NCBI GenBank assembly: GCA_025765615.1
Contig: JAIVFJ010000361.1
Location: forward strand, 1-57,355
Reading direction: 5' to 3'
Length of the DNA stretch: 57,355 bases
DNA from: Zopfochytrium polystomum
Lineage: Eukaryota > Chytridiomycota > Chytridiomycetes > Chytridiales > Chytridiaceae
Part shown: positions 42,122-53,693 of the stretch, one piece after another
Numbering within the stretch: the first letter of the stretch is position 1
How the letters are laid out: each line of letters starts with the position of its first letter
Made by a program: the position numbers and the translations under genes
The notes under the pieces: model-generated
The model's database searches: none
What the model saw: only the letters and a program-made list of their open reading frames with translations
Told to the model about the DNA's origin: nothing

Positions 42122-43356
42122 ATGCCCGACCGCTACTGGCCGATGCACCGCATCGGCAAGGAGGAACACGTGTGGCTCGCAAAGGACGTCGACACCGACA
42201 ACGAGGTCGTCATGAAACGGATGGAGCGCGAAACAAATTCAGACTACTACGAGCGCAACGAGCAGGTGCACCAGGAGGCGGCCACTCTCAAGGAGCTCGC
42301 AGAGCTGTACCCGAAGCGGATCATCGGATACAGGTGCGATTGGATCGTGTTGAAAGGAGTGTGGCGATGTGCGGCATAGCATGTATGGAATCTGCGCCAA
42401 GCCGAACACCGTGGATCGGATCTTAGTTAAACCATCTGACTGTCTCTTGCACAGCAACATCATGAAGAGGACCCAATATCCTTGCACGGTAAATAATTCG
42501 TGCTCGATCTGACTTTTTTTTTACGATCCCATTCGCTCCAGCACGCGATCCTTTGCGGCGCGCGTATCCAGCCAAACGCTTCACAGCAGCGAAAGCTCCA
42601 TCACCCATGGCTGCGTGAGGTCAGCCCAGCTCGCTCGTCGCTGGGTCGCACCAGCCGGGGCCGTCCATGCCGCCTCCAGCCGAAAAGGTCGAAGGATACG
42701 ACGGATGGTTGTTGCTGTGGCTGGCCAACGGTCCGCCGTACTACCTTCACGAGCCGACGGGGAAGACACCCAGGCGATAAGCCCGGCGCACCTCCTGCTT
42801 GGATGAACCCCTTTGAACACCACCAGTCGGCGAAAGTTATTGACGCCACATCCGCTGCTTCCGCTGCCAACTCTGGAACCAAGGTCAACACCAACACTCC
42901 GGCCGCGACCGCACTCCCAGCGCCGCCGCCGCAAAAACCGGGTCCCTCCCAGCGCCGCCACTCCACGAACGCCGCTCCCTGCAGCGCGGCGAATCTCTCA
43001 GCGTCGGTACAGTCGAGCTTTTCCCCGCCGTCGCAGGATGCGAGCCCGAAACGATCGGTTACGTTCGCTTGCCCGAGCGCCGCGGGTTCCCGCCGCGCCC
43101 ACCTGCTTCAGTGCGAGCGGCTGTGAAAGAGGATGGCGCAGCGCCAAAGAAGCCGCCTACCCCACAAACGTCAAAGACGGTCGGCCGCGCAAGAAAGAGG
43201 AAACTAGCGGAGCCGCGACCTCTTACCCTCCCTTTTGCGGACAGCGACATCCCCGCCGGCGCCGAAACTCCGACCTTTCGCCTCCGCCGCCCCCCCGACA
43301 AGATGAATGAGGGGAGAAAGAAGATTCGAAGGGAACGGCACTCTTGGTCTTTTTAA
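42122..43356 (+). pseudogene. Kinase-like N-lobe remnant with broken C-terminal part
   Basis: Exon 42122-42333 reads like a protein-kinase N-lobe: RIGKEEHVWLAKDVDTDNEV, VMKRM (candidate beta-3 Lys) and a helix with EAATLKELAELYPK. A GTGCGA donor could join it to SNIMKRTQYPCT (about 42453-42489) and then to 42541 onward. Beyond that the frames disagree: VEGYDGWLLLWLANGPPYY in one, PAWMNPFEHHQSAKVID and a Pro/Ala-rich tract in another, and ELFPAVAGCEPETIGYVRLP with a basic tail to 43356 in a third. No HRD or DFG motif is found. Probably a decayed gene; the kinase label is tentative. Confidence 0.35.
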
Positions 43357-43901
43357 TTGTACATGTGTTATTAACGTATTGCTACGATTATCCTTACTGA
43401 ATTTGCATACTTCGAAATACGCCGGGCCGACTTGCATGCAGGAAAGACCAGTCCATCAATGAATGTTTGCTGACGGTCTTGCATGGACCTCCGAGAGGGA
43501 AAATGCCGTTTGATCGTCGCTTACGTGCGTGGAGGCGTGAATGGAACAATGGCGAACAAGTGCCAAGACGCGCGGCTTGCTCTTTGTTTTGGAAATTTCA
43601 TTTGCTCGTGTGCCTCCACGGGCAAAGTAGCGGAACACAGTCACATGATTTGACAGACGGCTGTTCTGTTTCAGTGGTTTTGGCAACCGGTCGTGGTCTG
43701 TCGCGTTGTGAGTGCCGCGCGCGGATGGTGGGATGGCCACCCGGTTCCGACTATCATGCCGAAAGAAGTAAAAAAATGGGCAAGCGTTATAAAGCCCGCC
43801 CGCAGCAGGAACTGCTTCTTGGCAAACAGTCAAACAGCCACACTACAACAAAATAGAGCCTCAGAACGTTGCTGACCTATACTGACCAGCCGACTGCAGC
43901 A
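43357..43901. other. Promoter region of the sugar transporter
   Basis: No gene-like frame. AT-rich near 43360-43400; no operator recognised. Confidence 0.35.
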
Positions 43902-45463
43902 ATGGGCGCCATCCCCAGAGACCGATTGATCTATGCGTACTTCGTGTGCATTTCCACCGCCCTGTGCATGTTCATGTACGGGTACGATGCCTCTACCTTC
44001 AACGCGACCAACTCGTCGCCCTCGTGGTAAGATGCTCTTCTTGGTTCCGCAAAGATCTGGATTTATCCGAGCGACGGTCTTCTCACGAGGCCACATTACT
44101 CTTCAGGAACGCCGCCTTTGGAAACACGGTAGACTCTAAAGGCAACCCCACCGTTAGCTCCGACACTGTCGGCCTCGTCGGCGTCGGCTACTCGTGCGGT
44201 GCGATCTTCACCGGCTTCTTCGTCGCCCCCATCATCTCGGACAAGTTCGGCCGCAGGCTGCCCATGTTCATCGGCGCTATCATCATCATCGGCTTCACCT
44301 TTGTCCAAACCTTCTCCCCGAACTTTACCATCCACATTCTTGGTCGTGCCGGCGTCGGTCTCGGCCAAGGCTTGATGCTTCCCTCTGGCCCCGTTTACAT
44401 GGGTGAAATCGCTCCCGTCGAGATCCGCGGCACGATGATGTCACTGTGGCAGTTGATGTACTCTGTCGGCGCCTTGGGCTCGTACCTCGTCGCCCTCTTC
44501 ATGGGCTGGCACTCGGAGCTGGGCAACTGGCAATGGCGCATGGTCCTCATCATGCAAGTCGTCGCCCCGGCCATCTTCGTCTTCACCGTCTGGATGGGTC
44601 CCGAGTCCCCCCGCTGGCTCATCTACAACGGCCGCAACGACGAAGCCCGCGCCGTCCTCGCAAAGCTGCGCTCCGACGAAGACGTCGACCGCGAGATGGA
44701 GGAGATCTCCGAGTACATCAACGCCGAGCGCGCAAGCAACCCGGGCACGTTCGCCGTGTACCAGATGCTCTTCACCAAGGCCAACATGCTCAAGCGCCTC
44801 GCCATGGCCATCTTCATCAACTTTTCGCAGCAGACCACCGGCCAGAGCTCCCTCAACTCGTACTCTTCAAAGATCTACAACAAGATCTTTAACAACCAAA
44901 ACACGACAAACATCATCAACGTCGTCAACTCGGTCTGCGGAATCCTATTCACCCTCAACTCGACCATCTTCGTAGACCGCCTCGGCCGCGTCACCATCCT
45001 CGTCGTCGGCGCCCTCGGTATGGCCGTGTCGATGCTCATCGTCTCCGTCGTCGGCATGGTCACCGAGGCGAACGGCACCCTGTACCAGATGGGCACGGGC
45101 ATCGGCCTCGTGTCCATGTTCTTCGTATTCATCTTCTTCTACAAGCCGTCCTGGGGTGCGACCGTGTGGATCTACACCGGCGAGATCTTCCCCATGACCG
45201 TCCGCGCCCAGGCCGTCGGCATCGCCTCGCAGACCCAGAACGTCGCGAGCGTCGCCCTGAGCTACTTGTTCCCCGTGATGCTGGCCGCGTGGGGATGGAA
45301 GACGTTCTTCGTCTTCATGGGGTACAACTTTTTCATCGCTGCCATCTGCCACTTCTTCTACCCGGAGACTAAAGGAATCACCCTCGAGGATATGGATGCG
45401 CTATTTGACGGGAGGCCCGCCACTGTTACCGTTGCGGAGCCGGACACAGAGAAGAAGGTTTGA
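43902..45463 (+). CDS. Sugar porter family MFS transporter
   Basis: Two exons (43902-44026, 44107-45463; 80-nt intron, phase 2) give 493 aa with 12 predicted membrane spans. Family signatures: YGYDASTFN in TM1, SDKFGRRLPM (motif A), GEIAPVEIRGTM after TM4, GPESPRWLIYNGRNDEA in the central loop, QQTTGQSSLNSYSSKIYN in TM7, VDRLGRVTIL, GEIFPMTVRAQAVGIAS, and YPETKGITLEDMDALFDG at the end. It resembles fungal lactose/hexose permeases working by proton symport at the plasma membrane; the exact sugar is not readable. It is intact in an otherwise decayed neighbourhood, with strongly C-ending codons typical of high expression. Confidence 0.93.
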
Positions 45464-45688
45464 ACGAAAATGCGGGGGAAACTGTCTAGATGCAGACAGA
45501 CTGTGTTCATAGAGATTCCCCACGAAAGAGGCTTGGCCTCTGTATTCTGACTTACAAAGCTCATAGTATTTCAATACTTCGAGCTCTCTATAGAAGTGTT
45601 TCTTTCTTGTCATTTCCACCAACGGATTGTGCTTTATTCCCAACTGTACGGCCTCTTTTCTTTGTCTTGCCACAACCAACGAACAACT
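45464..45688. other. Short intergenic
   Basis: Convergent 3' ends of the sugar transporter and the first Rho-like pseudogene. Confidence 0.4.
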
Positions 45689-46620
45689 TCACAATAAAGG
45701 TCCGAAACTCCATGTGTCAATGAACATGATCGAAAGTCCTATCCAATGGAGGAAAAGACGAAAGGTAAACTTTTCACGCCTCCAACGCTTCAATGCAAAA
45801 CACAGACGCCGTTTTTTGTACAAGCTCAGCCTCTGGTGCCGGGCACGCTTCCGCACCGCCGGTGAAATCGGCGTTACAGGTATTCGCGAGAGCCGTGCCG
45901 CGTGCTCAAGGAGCTCCTTCACTCCTTCGCCCGTGTATGCACTGCACTCCACATATCGATACGCGCCAATCTGCCCGGCCAATTCCATTCCCTATAGCAC
46001 AGAAATGAGCCACGAAAGTAGTGCGCGAGACGGCGGCGACCTGTTCCGCTTTGACCATCCCAGGCGAGTAGTTCTCTTCTGTCATTGCATCGCGAATGTC
46101 CCTTTTGCAGCACACGAGAATGACCCGCCGCCACCGACAGTACTCGTCGACGTACGGCGACCACTGTTTGTTTGTTGGTTTTTTTTTCCACGGAGTAATT
46201 TGAGAAGGGCCAAGACGGGCGCGATTCCCATTACAACCTTTGTGCGAACGCTGTCGAGGGACTCGACGGAATCGACGGCGAAGCAGAGCAGCACGACGTG
46301 GCTTTTTGCAAAGGGCATTATATCGTGTGGACGGCCTTCTTGGCCGAAAGTGATTTCCACGCTGTCGCCGTCTATGGGGACCGTGAGTATTGGCCATGCA
46401 TAGGCGTCGAGGACGCTGTCGAGGGGGCGAAATCAAAAAACGGAAAGATTCAGTCGGCATCAGAAAAGGGGGGGTGGGAAGGGATGGGTTGTGTTGGGGT
46501 TGGGATCACAACAGCAAAACCGAATCGGGCCTACGCTCGAAAACCGGTCGGCAAACTTCTTCTCAGCTCGTCTTGCCGCACTGGCGATCGCCCACGATCG
46601 CGACCCTCACAAGTCCCGGA
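45689..46620 (-). pseudogene. Atypical Rho-like small GTPase 1
   Basis: Minus-strand exons: 5' part near 46610-46550 with RVAIVGDRQCGKTS (G1), then 46415-46238 (VEITFGQEGRPHDIMPF, HVVLLCFAVDSVESLDSV), 46163-46041 (WSPYVDEYCRWRRVILVCCK, RDIRD) and 45991-45689 (GMELAGQIGAYRYVECSA, TGEGVKELLEHAARL). Order and spacing follow Rho/Rac/Cdc42. However, the G3 box WDTAGQE is replaced by FGQEG, and G4 is CCKRD instead of NKxD. Relative to its neighbour, two bases are missing just after G1, putting TGA in frame, so the copy is broken. The C-terminal tail is basic without a CAAX box. Confidence 0.65.
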
Positions 46621-47090
46621 ATTGGCCGGCGCCGCTTGCACATAGAGAAGGGAACAAAAAAGACCATTTTGAGTCAGAGCGGCCGATCAGAATGTGACTG
46701 CACAACCGCGAAATGATCGAGGGTGGGGGAGTCGTACGTTTGCGAAATTGTCGGCAACGTTAATGCTGATCCTGGTCTCGCCGCGCCCGTCGCCGACGGT
46801 TTGATTCATCGCAGGTTGACTATTAATGAGGGTGGCGCAGCCGCTGTGTCTCCGTCAAGCCAAGCAGACTTCAGTGGCCCAGGCTCCTGCTCCAACTCTT
46901 TTGGGCAAAACCAGTGTTCTCCGCGCCTCACGCCGTACTTCTGATATCGTGCGGGACTGCTTAATCCAGATGACAGAATTTGATTGCTATATTCCAACGT
47001 AACACTCTCGAGCCCAACCTTATCTAAAGCCAAAGAGAAGTAGATAGAGTCGAAAGCCGAGTTTTGTAAATATCCTTATTAAATGCTGCC
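46621..47090. other. Intergenic between the two GTPase copies
   Basis: No gene recognised. Confidence 0.35.
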
Positions 47091-47947
47091 TCAGCCTTCC
47101 ACGCCTCCACGGTTCAATTCAATACGCAGAAGCTCAAGTCGTAAGTGCCGAGCCTCTTGTCCCTCGCACGCTGCCGCTCCGCCGGCGACTGCGGGCGTGA
47201 CTGGTATTTTGAGGCGCGCTGCGTGCTCGAGGAGCTCTTTCACGCCTTCACCTGTCTTTGAGCTGCACTCCACGTATCGATATGCGCTGATCTGCTTCGC
47301 CAATGGATACCCTGTTCCGACGATTCGGTTTCGCACACGGAAATCGCTTAGAGAAACTGCTTTGATTAAACACCTATACATATGCGGCAAACCTGCTGAG
47401 CTTTGATGAACTTGGAGGAGTCCAGTGTCAAAGGCGTATCTCGAAGATCTTTCTTGCAGCAGACCAGAATGATGCGCCGTGACGGGCAAAACTCGTCGGC
47501 ATATGGGGCCCACTGGTTTTGATGAGAGAGCTTTAACATTTCACAACAGAACAAACCTTGGGCGACGCTGTTGAAAGACTCTAACGAGTTGACGGCGAAG
47601 CAGATCAAGACGACCTGGCTCATCTCAAAGGGCGTATAGTCGTGAGGATAGCCGTTTTGCCAGAAATCGATCACCACGTTCTCGCCGTCTGCGGGGACCG
47701 TGTGGATCCGCCATCGATCTTTGTCGAGGTACTTTTTTTATTGTCCGCATGCAGAGAAAGGAAACGAATTGCCGGTCAGTTGTACAGGATTGAGTGCAAT
47801 CGGGAGGTGAATCAATCAGAGCGGCGATCGTACGTTTGGAAAGAAGTTGGCAAACTCTCTCCTGAGTCTGGTCTTGCCGCACCTATCGCCCATGATGGCG
47901 ACCCTCACAGGTCGTTCATGAGGGATGCGGCGATGCTGCGCCTCCAT
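47091..47947 (-). pseudogene. Atypical Rho-like small GTPase 2
   Basis: Exon 1 (47947-47834) runs from ATG through RVAIMGDRCGKTRLRREFAN. Exon 2 starts 47731 (YLDKDRWRIHTVPADGENV, VIDFWQNGYPHDYTPFEMS, QVVLICFAVNSLESF). The next segment is APYADEFCPSRRIILVCCKK, then PLAKQISAYRYVECSSKTGE, VKELLEHAARL. The exon pattern matches copy 1. Compared with it, the intron after ..SVAQ no longer splices in frame (read-through does keep it), and one base is missing in the last exon (GGTATCCATTG against GGAATGGAATTG). The G3 box is again degenerate (DFWQNG). Tandem duplicate of copy 1. Confidence 0.65.
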
Positions 47948-48551
47948 CAAAACAAGTCCGTTCAGTGGCTCAGCCACTTAACAGGCGGTGTTTTCCTTGA
48001 TCGCTGTGATGAACCCTTGCGGCTGCAGATTCACTACAGCCGCTCTTACTAATACATATGCCACGAGGAAAGGCAAATGAACTTTTTGACTCAACGGTTC
48101 GGTCGATCCATCGGTATGGATCAAAGCAGATTTTGCGACTCAGCTCGAACGGGTTTTAATAATACTCGCGGAAGAAATGATGCCGCGTTGCTCCAGCAGC
48201 AGTGGCTCCTGCACCCATTATTCACGCATACGCCTGTTTCTGCCTTGCACAATTCTCGTATTATCGCGCGCTTTGCACGGTTTGGGAGATGAGCGTGAAA
48301 GGAAAAAAAAAGGAAAAAATTGTGAAATGGAATCGATTTGACCGGGAGACAAAAACGTCGAGAGCACGGCCCGACAGATGGAGCGGGAAAAGGCCGCGCG
48401 CGTGAGATTTTTGTCTTCTGGAAGGGGCATGACAAGAAGGGAGACAAAAAGACATCGAGTCCGCCCGAGCCCGGCTGCGGATGCAGGACTCGATTGGTAA
48501 CCTTATTATGACATAGTCGTCCACCCCCTTCCAAAAACACAACGGCACAAA
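47948..48551. other. Intergenic
   Basis: A-rich stretch near 48300-48320; no convincing gene. Confidence 0.35.
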
Positions 48552-49432
48552 ATGGCCTTTGCCGCCGTGCCGCAGCGCCTGGCCGGCGCCGTTGCCGCAA
48601 GCAGCTACTACTGCGCCAAAGGCGCAGCCGCCGAGCACCGCCGCTCCTGCCATCGTCGAGCAGCTTTTTGGAGCCAGCCACTCGCGAGCAGCAGCAGCAG
48701 CCGCCACGCCATCCGCTGGCGCCCGGAAGAAGAGCATCCTCCACCCTTCAAACTTGGTTGCCAACGCACGATGCCAACAAGCAGCAGCAGCAGCAGAACC
48801 AGCACGCACGGCAGCTACATCCCATGATGTCACCGCCTTCATTCACAGCGAGCGTCAACCCTGCAGGAAGCGCACCATTTGGCTTCCTCGGCCTTGCTCT
48901 TGCAGACCCGAGTGCCTCCTACGGCTACGTAGACTGCATCCTTTCGTCAAATCCTGCCCAGTGGCTCCCATACGTCCTCGTCCTATCTCACAATGTGCTG
49001 TCCCTCTTATCGTTCTCCGCTTTTCACCTTGGCACCAACTCTGAATCGTACTCGCCTACCCTCGATGGACCCGTGGTGACCTTGGCAGACGCACCTGAAG
49101 ATTCGATGCTCATCGACGACGCCACCTCTTTTTGGCTTAGCGTTGCGCCAGCCCCGCTCACTGGCCCCATCCTGTTCGTGGATACCAACATCCCCAACAA
49201 CCGCGTCCGCTGGGCGTTCCGATGCCATGCGCACCATTCGCTCCCAACATCGGGACTCGAGTCTGCGCGAGCCGTTAAGTCCCTCGAATCATGGCTGACG
49301 GTCTTGCGCGGGAAATCATTGCTGTCGAGCCGGACCAGATCCCTGGACGCCGGGTTGTCCACCGCCGCCGCCGGGCCATCGACTTTCACACCGCCTGGCG
49401 CAGCTGCAGATCTCTCGCAAGGTCGGCGGTAA
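48552..49432 (+). CDS. PH-domain-like protein, N-terminal part (start unresolved)
   Basis: The frame ending at 49432 has an ATG at 48824 (two in a row) and is open upstream into a Gln-rich stretch (48668). Residues following VNPAGSAPFGFLGLALADPS look like a PH domain: YVDCILSSNPAQWLPYVLVL (beta 1-2), SFWLSVAP.., VRWAFRCHAHHSLP and a final helix ESARAVKSLESWLTVLRG. Other frames from 48552 are Ala-rich (AAPAIVEQLFGASHSRAAAA, ARKKSILHPSNLVANA) and may be the true N-terminus if an indel lies near 48750. It would bind phosphoinositides or proteins at the membrane. Continues downstream in other frames. Confidence 0.45.
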
Positions 49433-50820
49433 CGACGGCGACAGAGAGAACCAGCAACAATTTTTGGCCCGGATCCGCGAGCGGGAGGGGCGCCAAGGTC
49501 GGCCGGATTCTCGCCGGGAATGCGGTGGCTTCGCAGGAAGAAGTCTCGGGAGAACCTGCCCTTGGAGAACCTGCCGTACTCTAATCCGGCAAAGACTGCG
49601 GTGTCGACGCCTTCCCCGCGGTCTTCGATGGAGACGGCTCGGCGACTCGTGTCGTGAATCCTCCTCGCCCACCGCAACAGCTGCTCCAGCACTCGGTTCA
49701 ACTCCAGAGCGCGAGTTTCCCACAAGCGATGCCGCCGGTACAACAACTAGCACCCTTTTCCAATTTTCCTCCGCCGCTGTCGGCCGTGCCCACCTTCAGC
49801 GGGAGTAGGATGTTTCAAAACCCACCGGCGATCGCTCCCGCCGGCTTCTCTCCGGCCAGCGCTCCAACCGCGTCTCGCGTTCCAAGCCTCGACATTCTAC
49901 CCACCCTTCCAATCGCGCCAAAAGCGGATTACTACTCATCGATCGCAGCCCTCATGATGCGAAAATACGGCAGCGACCCACCTTCTGATCACGAAAAGAC
50001 AGTCACCAACAGCCAGGACGACGGCCGTCCACCATCATTTGAATTCATCGCGACTTTGTCGACCCCCGGCTCACGAACGAAGCTCCGATAAGCTCACTTT
50101 CTCAGCCCCCACCGATACCCCGACAAACACAGCTCCTTCCTCCCTGCAGACCGCCGCGCTTCATCAACTCCTACGTCTGCCGCTGTGTCCACGGACGCTT
50201 TTCCAAAACGGCAGCCGACCCCCGCCAGCGAAGTGGACGACGCAACGCTCTCCAGGCGAGGCTCGACGGCGACGACGACCAACTCCGCCTAACGCAAAAC
50301 GAGGCCTTTGCCGACCTCGACACCTCATCGACCCGACCGCCCGGCTCGCCGCTCCCCCGCGTCCGCGGCAACGCACGCGCAACGACAGCGTCGACGCCCT
50401 CGCTCCTCTCGACCGCGTCGAACCGTGCGTCGTTCGGCTCGCACGTCCCCGCGCCCGACCCGGACCTGATCGACGCGGGCGCGGACGCGTTTGCGGCCAA
50501 CGTGCGGGAGATCGTGGAGCGCCGTCGGGCCGACGCGTTTGTGGCCAATGGTCGGGAGATTGTGAGCGTCGTCGGCGGCAGCGCGAAGGGCGCGACGTAG
50601 CCGCTACCGCTGGGCTGGATGCGCTGGTCGCGGCCAGCCGAGGGAGAGGAAGGGACACCGGCGAGGAGGTTGACTATAAGGGCAGTGACCGTGGCGGTGA
50701 GGGGCGGAGGTCGCAGAGCAAGGTGAGGCAGGGCAAGGAGAGGGCGCGGAAGATTGATATCCCGAGGAGGTCGACGTCGCTGATGCCCGAGGGGAGGGCG
50801 GCGCTGCGTGGTGTGTGACT
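49433..50820 (+). other. Downstream coding-like part of the PH-domain gene, in several frames
   Basis: Protein-like stretches follow one another: QQQFLARIREREGRQGRPDS, then KKSRENLPLENLPYSNPAKT, then a Pro/Gln-rich frame (49654-50091; SLDILPTLPIAPKADYYSSI, AALMMRKYGSDPPSD). After that come AFADLDTSSTRPPGSPLPRV and an internal near-repeat AFAANVREIVERRR / AFVANGREIVSVV ending at 50600, and a basic end to 50818 (RKIDIPRRSTSLMPEGRAAL). Each change of frame needs an intron or an indel that I could not fix. Probably one long low-complexity regulator, possibly broken. Confidence 0.35.
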
Positions 50821-50834
50821 GGTAGAGTTTGGCG

Positions 50835-50861
50835 AAAAAAAAAAAAAAAAAAAAAAAAAAA
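50835..50861. repeat. 27-nt poly(A) tract
   Basis: Uninterrupted A run between the PH-domain gene and the CCDC97-like gene. No gene body or target duplication marks it as a retroposed tail. Confidence 0.9.
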
Positions 50862-51069
50862 CTGCCAGTGGTGGCAGGCTGGGATCCAAGCCCTCATCAA
50901 ATCACTTTGTGTTCTGGTTCATTACATACCGCTTCCTCGCCAAAAGCAGAGCCTGGCAAAGTGGGCCGCGTTTCTGTTTCCGCGCATCCGTGGGAGCGGT
51001 TGTTGAGTAAAAAGGGCTGGGAGTCGCCTTGTCAGGCAGGGTCGGAAGAGGTTTTCCCACAAGTCCGCC

Positions 51070-52212
51070 ATGGACCCCGCCGAGGTGCAATCCCTCGTCG
51101 CGACCGTCGTCGACAGCAGCAGCTTCAAAGTGGATCGCAGCTCGATCGACGATCGATCGAAACAGCACGCGATCGGTGCTGCCGCCGTCGCTGGGTTGGA
51201 CCTCGGCAGTGTCGGATCCGTGGAGGAGAGTCTGCGAGCATTGCTTGAAGGGGACGGCGCAGTTCCTGTCGCAGTTTGGATCTTGCCTGAACGGCGAGCA
51301 GCTGGACAGCTTCAAGCCGCTTGAGAGAGGTAACCCCCCTGCACGTGAGGCGATCTGCGGATCCACCCCGTTGATGCGTTTATCCGTTGATCAGATGCCG
51401 ATGTTGCTTTCAGATCGCGTCGCTTCGCAGTCGGCTGCGACGGATCCAGACGCACCGCTTTGAATCGGACCGACGTCGACCAAGGCGGCTCGGATAAAGA
51501 ATCGCGCATGATGTTTATGGAGATGGAACAGCGCAACGAGAGCAGCGACGACAACTACTTCTCGGACGATGCATGAAGGTCCGAGATCCCGAATTGTTTG
51601 AATTCTACATCGGTACGCATTCTGTTCACCAGGCCAGATCAGCTCAAGTCAAGCATCTAACGCCGAATCTTTTTCTTGTCAGGCCGCCACATCCCTCCAT
51701 CCGAACGGCTGAAGCCGTTCTCAGCCGACGTCAGCCTCGTCGAGCGCATCTTTCGAAACATTGACGACTGCTCGTACAACAACCAGCTCAAAGACAAGAT
51801 ATCGGCCAACAGTCCAACATCGAGCCGCAGATCGAAGAATTCGACACCGACGACGAAGCCGAGGACGACTCCGCGGCACCGCTGCCAGCGGACTCTGACC
51901 AGGCGCCCTTCACCCGCGTCGAGCTCTTTGAGCACGAAGAGGCGACCCCGGAAGAGCGCGAGTCGCTGCGCGCCGAACTGAAGCGGGTGATGAAGGAGCG
52001 GTTCATGAGTGGGCTGGACAAGACTTTTGATTACGCGACTGGACTCGAATCCGGCGTTTGACGACCGGCGTCAGCTCGAGCGGGATTTGGAGGATGATTA
52101 CTTTGACGCGGAAGAGGCGGATGAAGTGGTGGGGCGGGCGGTCGGTGAGGAACCATTGGAGGAGTTGGAGGAGTGGGAAAAATGGGGCGAAGAATCTTGC
52201 ATTGCAAGGTGA
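51070..52212 (+). pseudogene. CCDC97-like protein (DUF2052) with four frame changes
   Basis: Pieces occur in the order of CCDC97: LVATVVDSSSFKVDRSSIDD from ATG 51070; FLSQFGSCLNGEQLDSFKPL; an acidic YFSDDA; MKVRDPELFEFYIG, spliced (GTACGC..GTCAG) to GRHIPPSERLKPFSADVSL and ERIFRNIDDCSYNNQL; EEFDTDDEAEDD; RAELKRVMKERFMSGLDKTF; and LDSNPAFDDRRQLERDLEDD with YFDAEEADEV near the end. Splicing accounts for two junctions (51329 and about 51614). At least four single-base shifts remain, at about 51250 (G run), 51572, 51815 and 52040. CCDC97 associates with the SF3B splicing complex and is normally single-copy. This makes sequencing errors as likely as gene death. Confidence 0.6.
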
Positions 52213-52399
52213 AGGACACAAACTGTTGGGGTTTCTGTAAATACAGCGCTCATTGAAAATTTAACCCGTCTTCACCTATTTGTACTTTCGTTGAAATGGT
52301 TCTTGTTTCCACCGCTTTACTCCTCTTGCTGCTCCTGAATTGCCGGTTTGATTATGAGTGGCACAGTAACAAAATCCTCTATACTTCAGTTCTCACATC
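52213..52399. other. Short intergenic
   Basis: Downstream of the CCDC97-like gene; nothing seen besides tRNA upstream sequence. Confidence 0.4.
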
Positions 52400-52480
52400 G
52401 TCCTGTTGGCGGAGTGGTTAACGCGGTGCCCTGCTAAGGCATTTCCCTTGGGAGCGCAGGTTCGAATCCTGTGCAGGACG
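52400..52480 (+). tRNA. tRNA-Ser-GCT: tRNA-Ser(GCU)
   Basis: Acceptor arms GTCCTGT (52400-52406) and GCAGGAC (52473-52479) pair with one G-T, discriminator G at 52480, no encoded CCA. The anticodon loop CTGCTAA gives anticodon GCU (reads AGC/AGU). A long variable arm (TTTCCCTTGGGAGC) is typical of Ser. Internal promoter boxes are present: A box TGGCGGAGTGG and B box GGTTCGAATCC. No intron. Confidence 0.95.
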
Positions 52481-52738
52481 CGGTGGAGTCGTTACTTCGT
52501 TTCGGCCGAATTAATTATTCGTTGACAAACAAGGAGTGTCTGTCGACTATTTATTCACAAAAAGTTGGACACCATCCAACCGAATATATAGGAAGACGCA
52601 TCCTACTTCAATCACGCAATAAGCACTTTTCGCTGCTCGAGTATGGCGCTGGTGCTGTCCACAAGCCACGCCAAATTTTTCCGAATACGACGAGAATTTC
52701 TGCTTTCGTAGCAGAAATACAATCGCTTCCAATCCACT
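52481..52738. other. Intergenic
   Basis: Nothing recognised; a plus-strand frame (52471-52911) overlaps the tRNA and is unlikely to be real. Confidence 0.35.
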
Positions 52739-53693
52739 TTATTTCTCACATATTGCTCGATCGCCTTGTCTTTGATTCAATTGGGACCCTCGCGAAGTCG
52801 TCGCGCCGGCAGAGCTGCTTCCACGCGAAGTCTCGACCGAACAGTACCAAGAACGACTGGAAGAAAGCAGGCGAAGGGCTCCGTCCGCTATCGCAGGAAG
52901 AAAGTGAATGATGCGCTCCACAACGCAGTAAGGCAGTGCACTCGGAGAAGAGACCGATCGACTCAGTCGGTGGTGTATCGACAGTTGTGGAGCGCATATT
53001 CGGAACAGGAATGAGTCTATCTGCGCCCTCGTAGGACCCACGATACAGTCGGTGCATGCTGCGAGTTCCCCGATCGCAAAGGCATCCCCGGCGCCGGGAA
53101 CTTTGTCGATTTCCACGTCGCAAATGCTCAAGCTTCCCACCCACGATAGCGTGTCTGGGCGGGCGAGCGCAAACGCGTGGCGGCCCTTCATGACTGGCAC
53201 GCGATCCTGGGTCTCGCGGATGTTGGCGGCGTCCGGGCAGGCTTTGTGGTCGCCATCCCAAAAGGCAGAGTATCGCACGAGCTCGGCGAGCGTCGACAGA
53301 GGCAGGGATCTGTGCTTGAACTCGGCGTCGATCCATTTGGCGCAGGCTGCGTGGAAGGGAGCGCGTTTTTTCAGGACTGGCGGGTTGGATGTCAGCGAAT
53401 TTTAATCAAGTAAACGGACTGAGATACCCACAGCGAAGGCTCTCCACAAGTAGTGCTGGCTCGGTGTCTCGCGAGTCGTTGCCGCAATGAGCCGCGTCCT
53501 CGGCGACGATCTCGTTGTCGAGCATGAACCAATCGCCGCCGCGACGCTCGGCATGGACGGCAGCTCTTGCAGGAAGCCGCAGCAGATGAGGTCGCCGCCT
53601 CGTTCTGACCATCGTCCGGAGAAGGACAAGCCTAGAGATGAGTGGCGGAACGGAGGCAGGCCGGTCAGTCTCGTGCGAGCAAGACACAACCAC
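52739..53693 (-). CDS. Unrecognised protein, probably two exons
   Basis: The best frame runs from about 53390 to 52739 on the minus strand: FHAACAKWIDAEFKHRSLPL, LAELVRYSAFWDGDHKACPD, RETQDRVPVMKGRHAFALAR, DTLSWVGSLSICDVEIDKVP, then a helical end (LPYCVVERIIHFLPAIADGA). An upstream frame (53689-53402; CGFLQELPSMPSVAAAIGS or FMLDNEIVAEDAAHCGND) may be an earlier exon. No family motif is known to me. It is close to the tRNA gene and opposite in direction. Confidence 0.35.

Noticed and set aside
50835..50861. Poly(A) tract considered as the tail of a processed pseudogene
   Set aside because: The gene upstream shows no sign of retroposition and no target duplication flanks the tract.
52471..52911. 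146-codon plus-strand frame beginning in the tRNA
   Set aside because: Starts within tRNA-Ser and shows no family character; the minus-strand frame on the far side is more protein-like.
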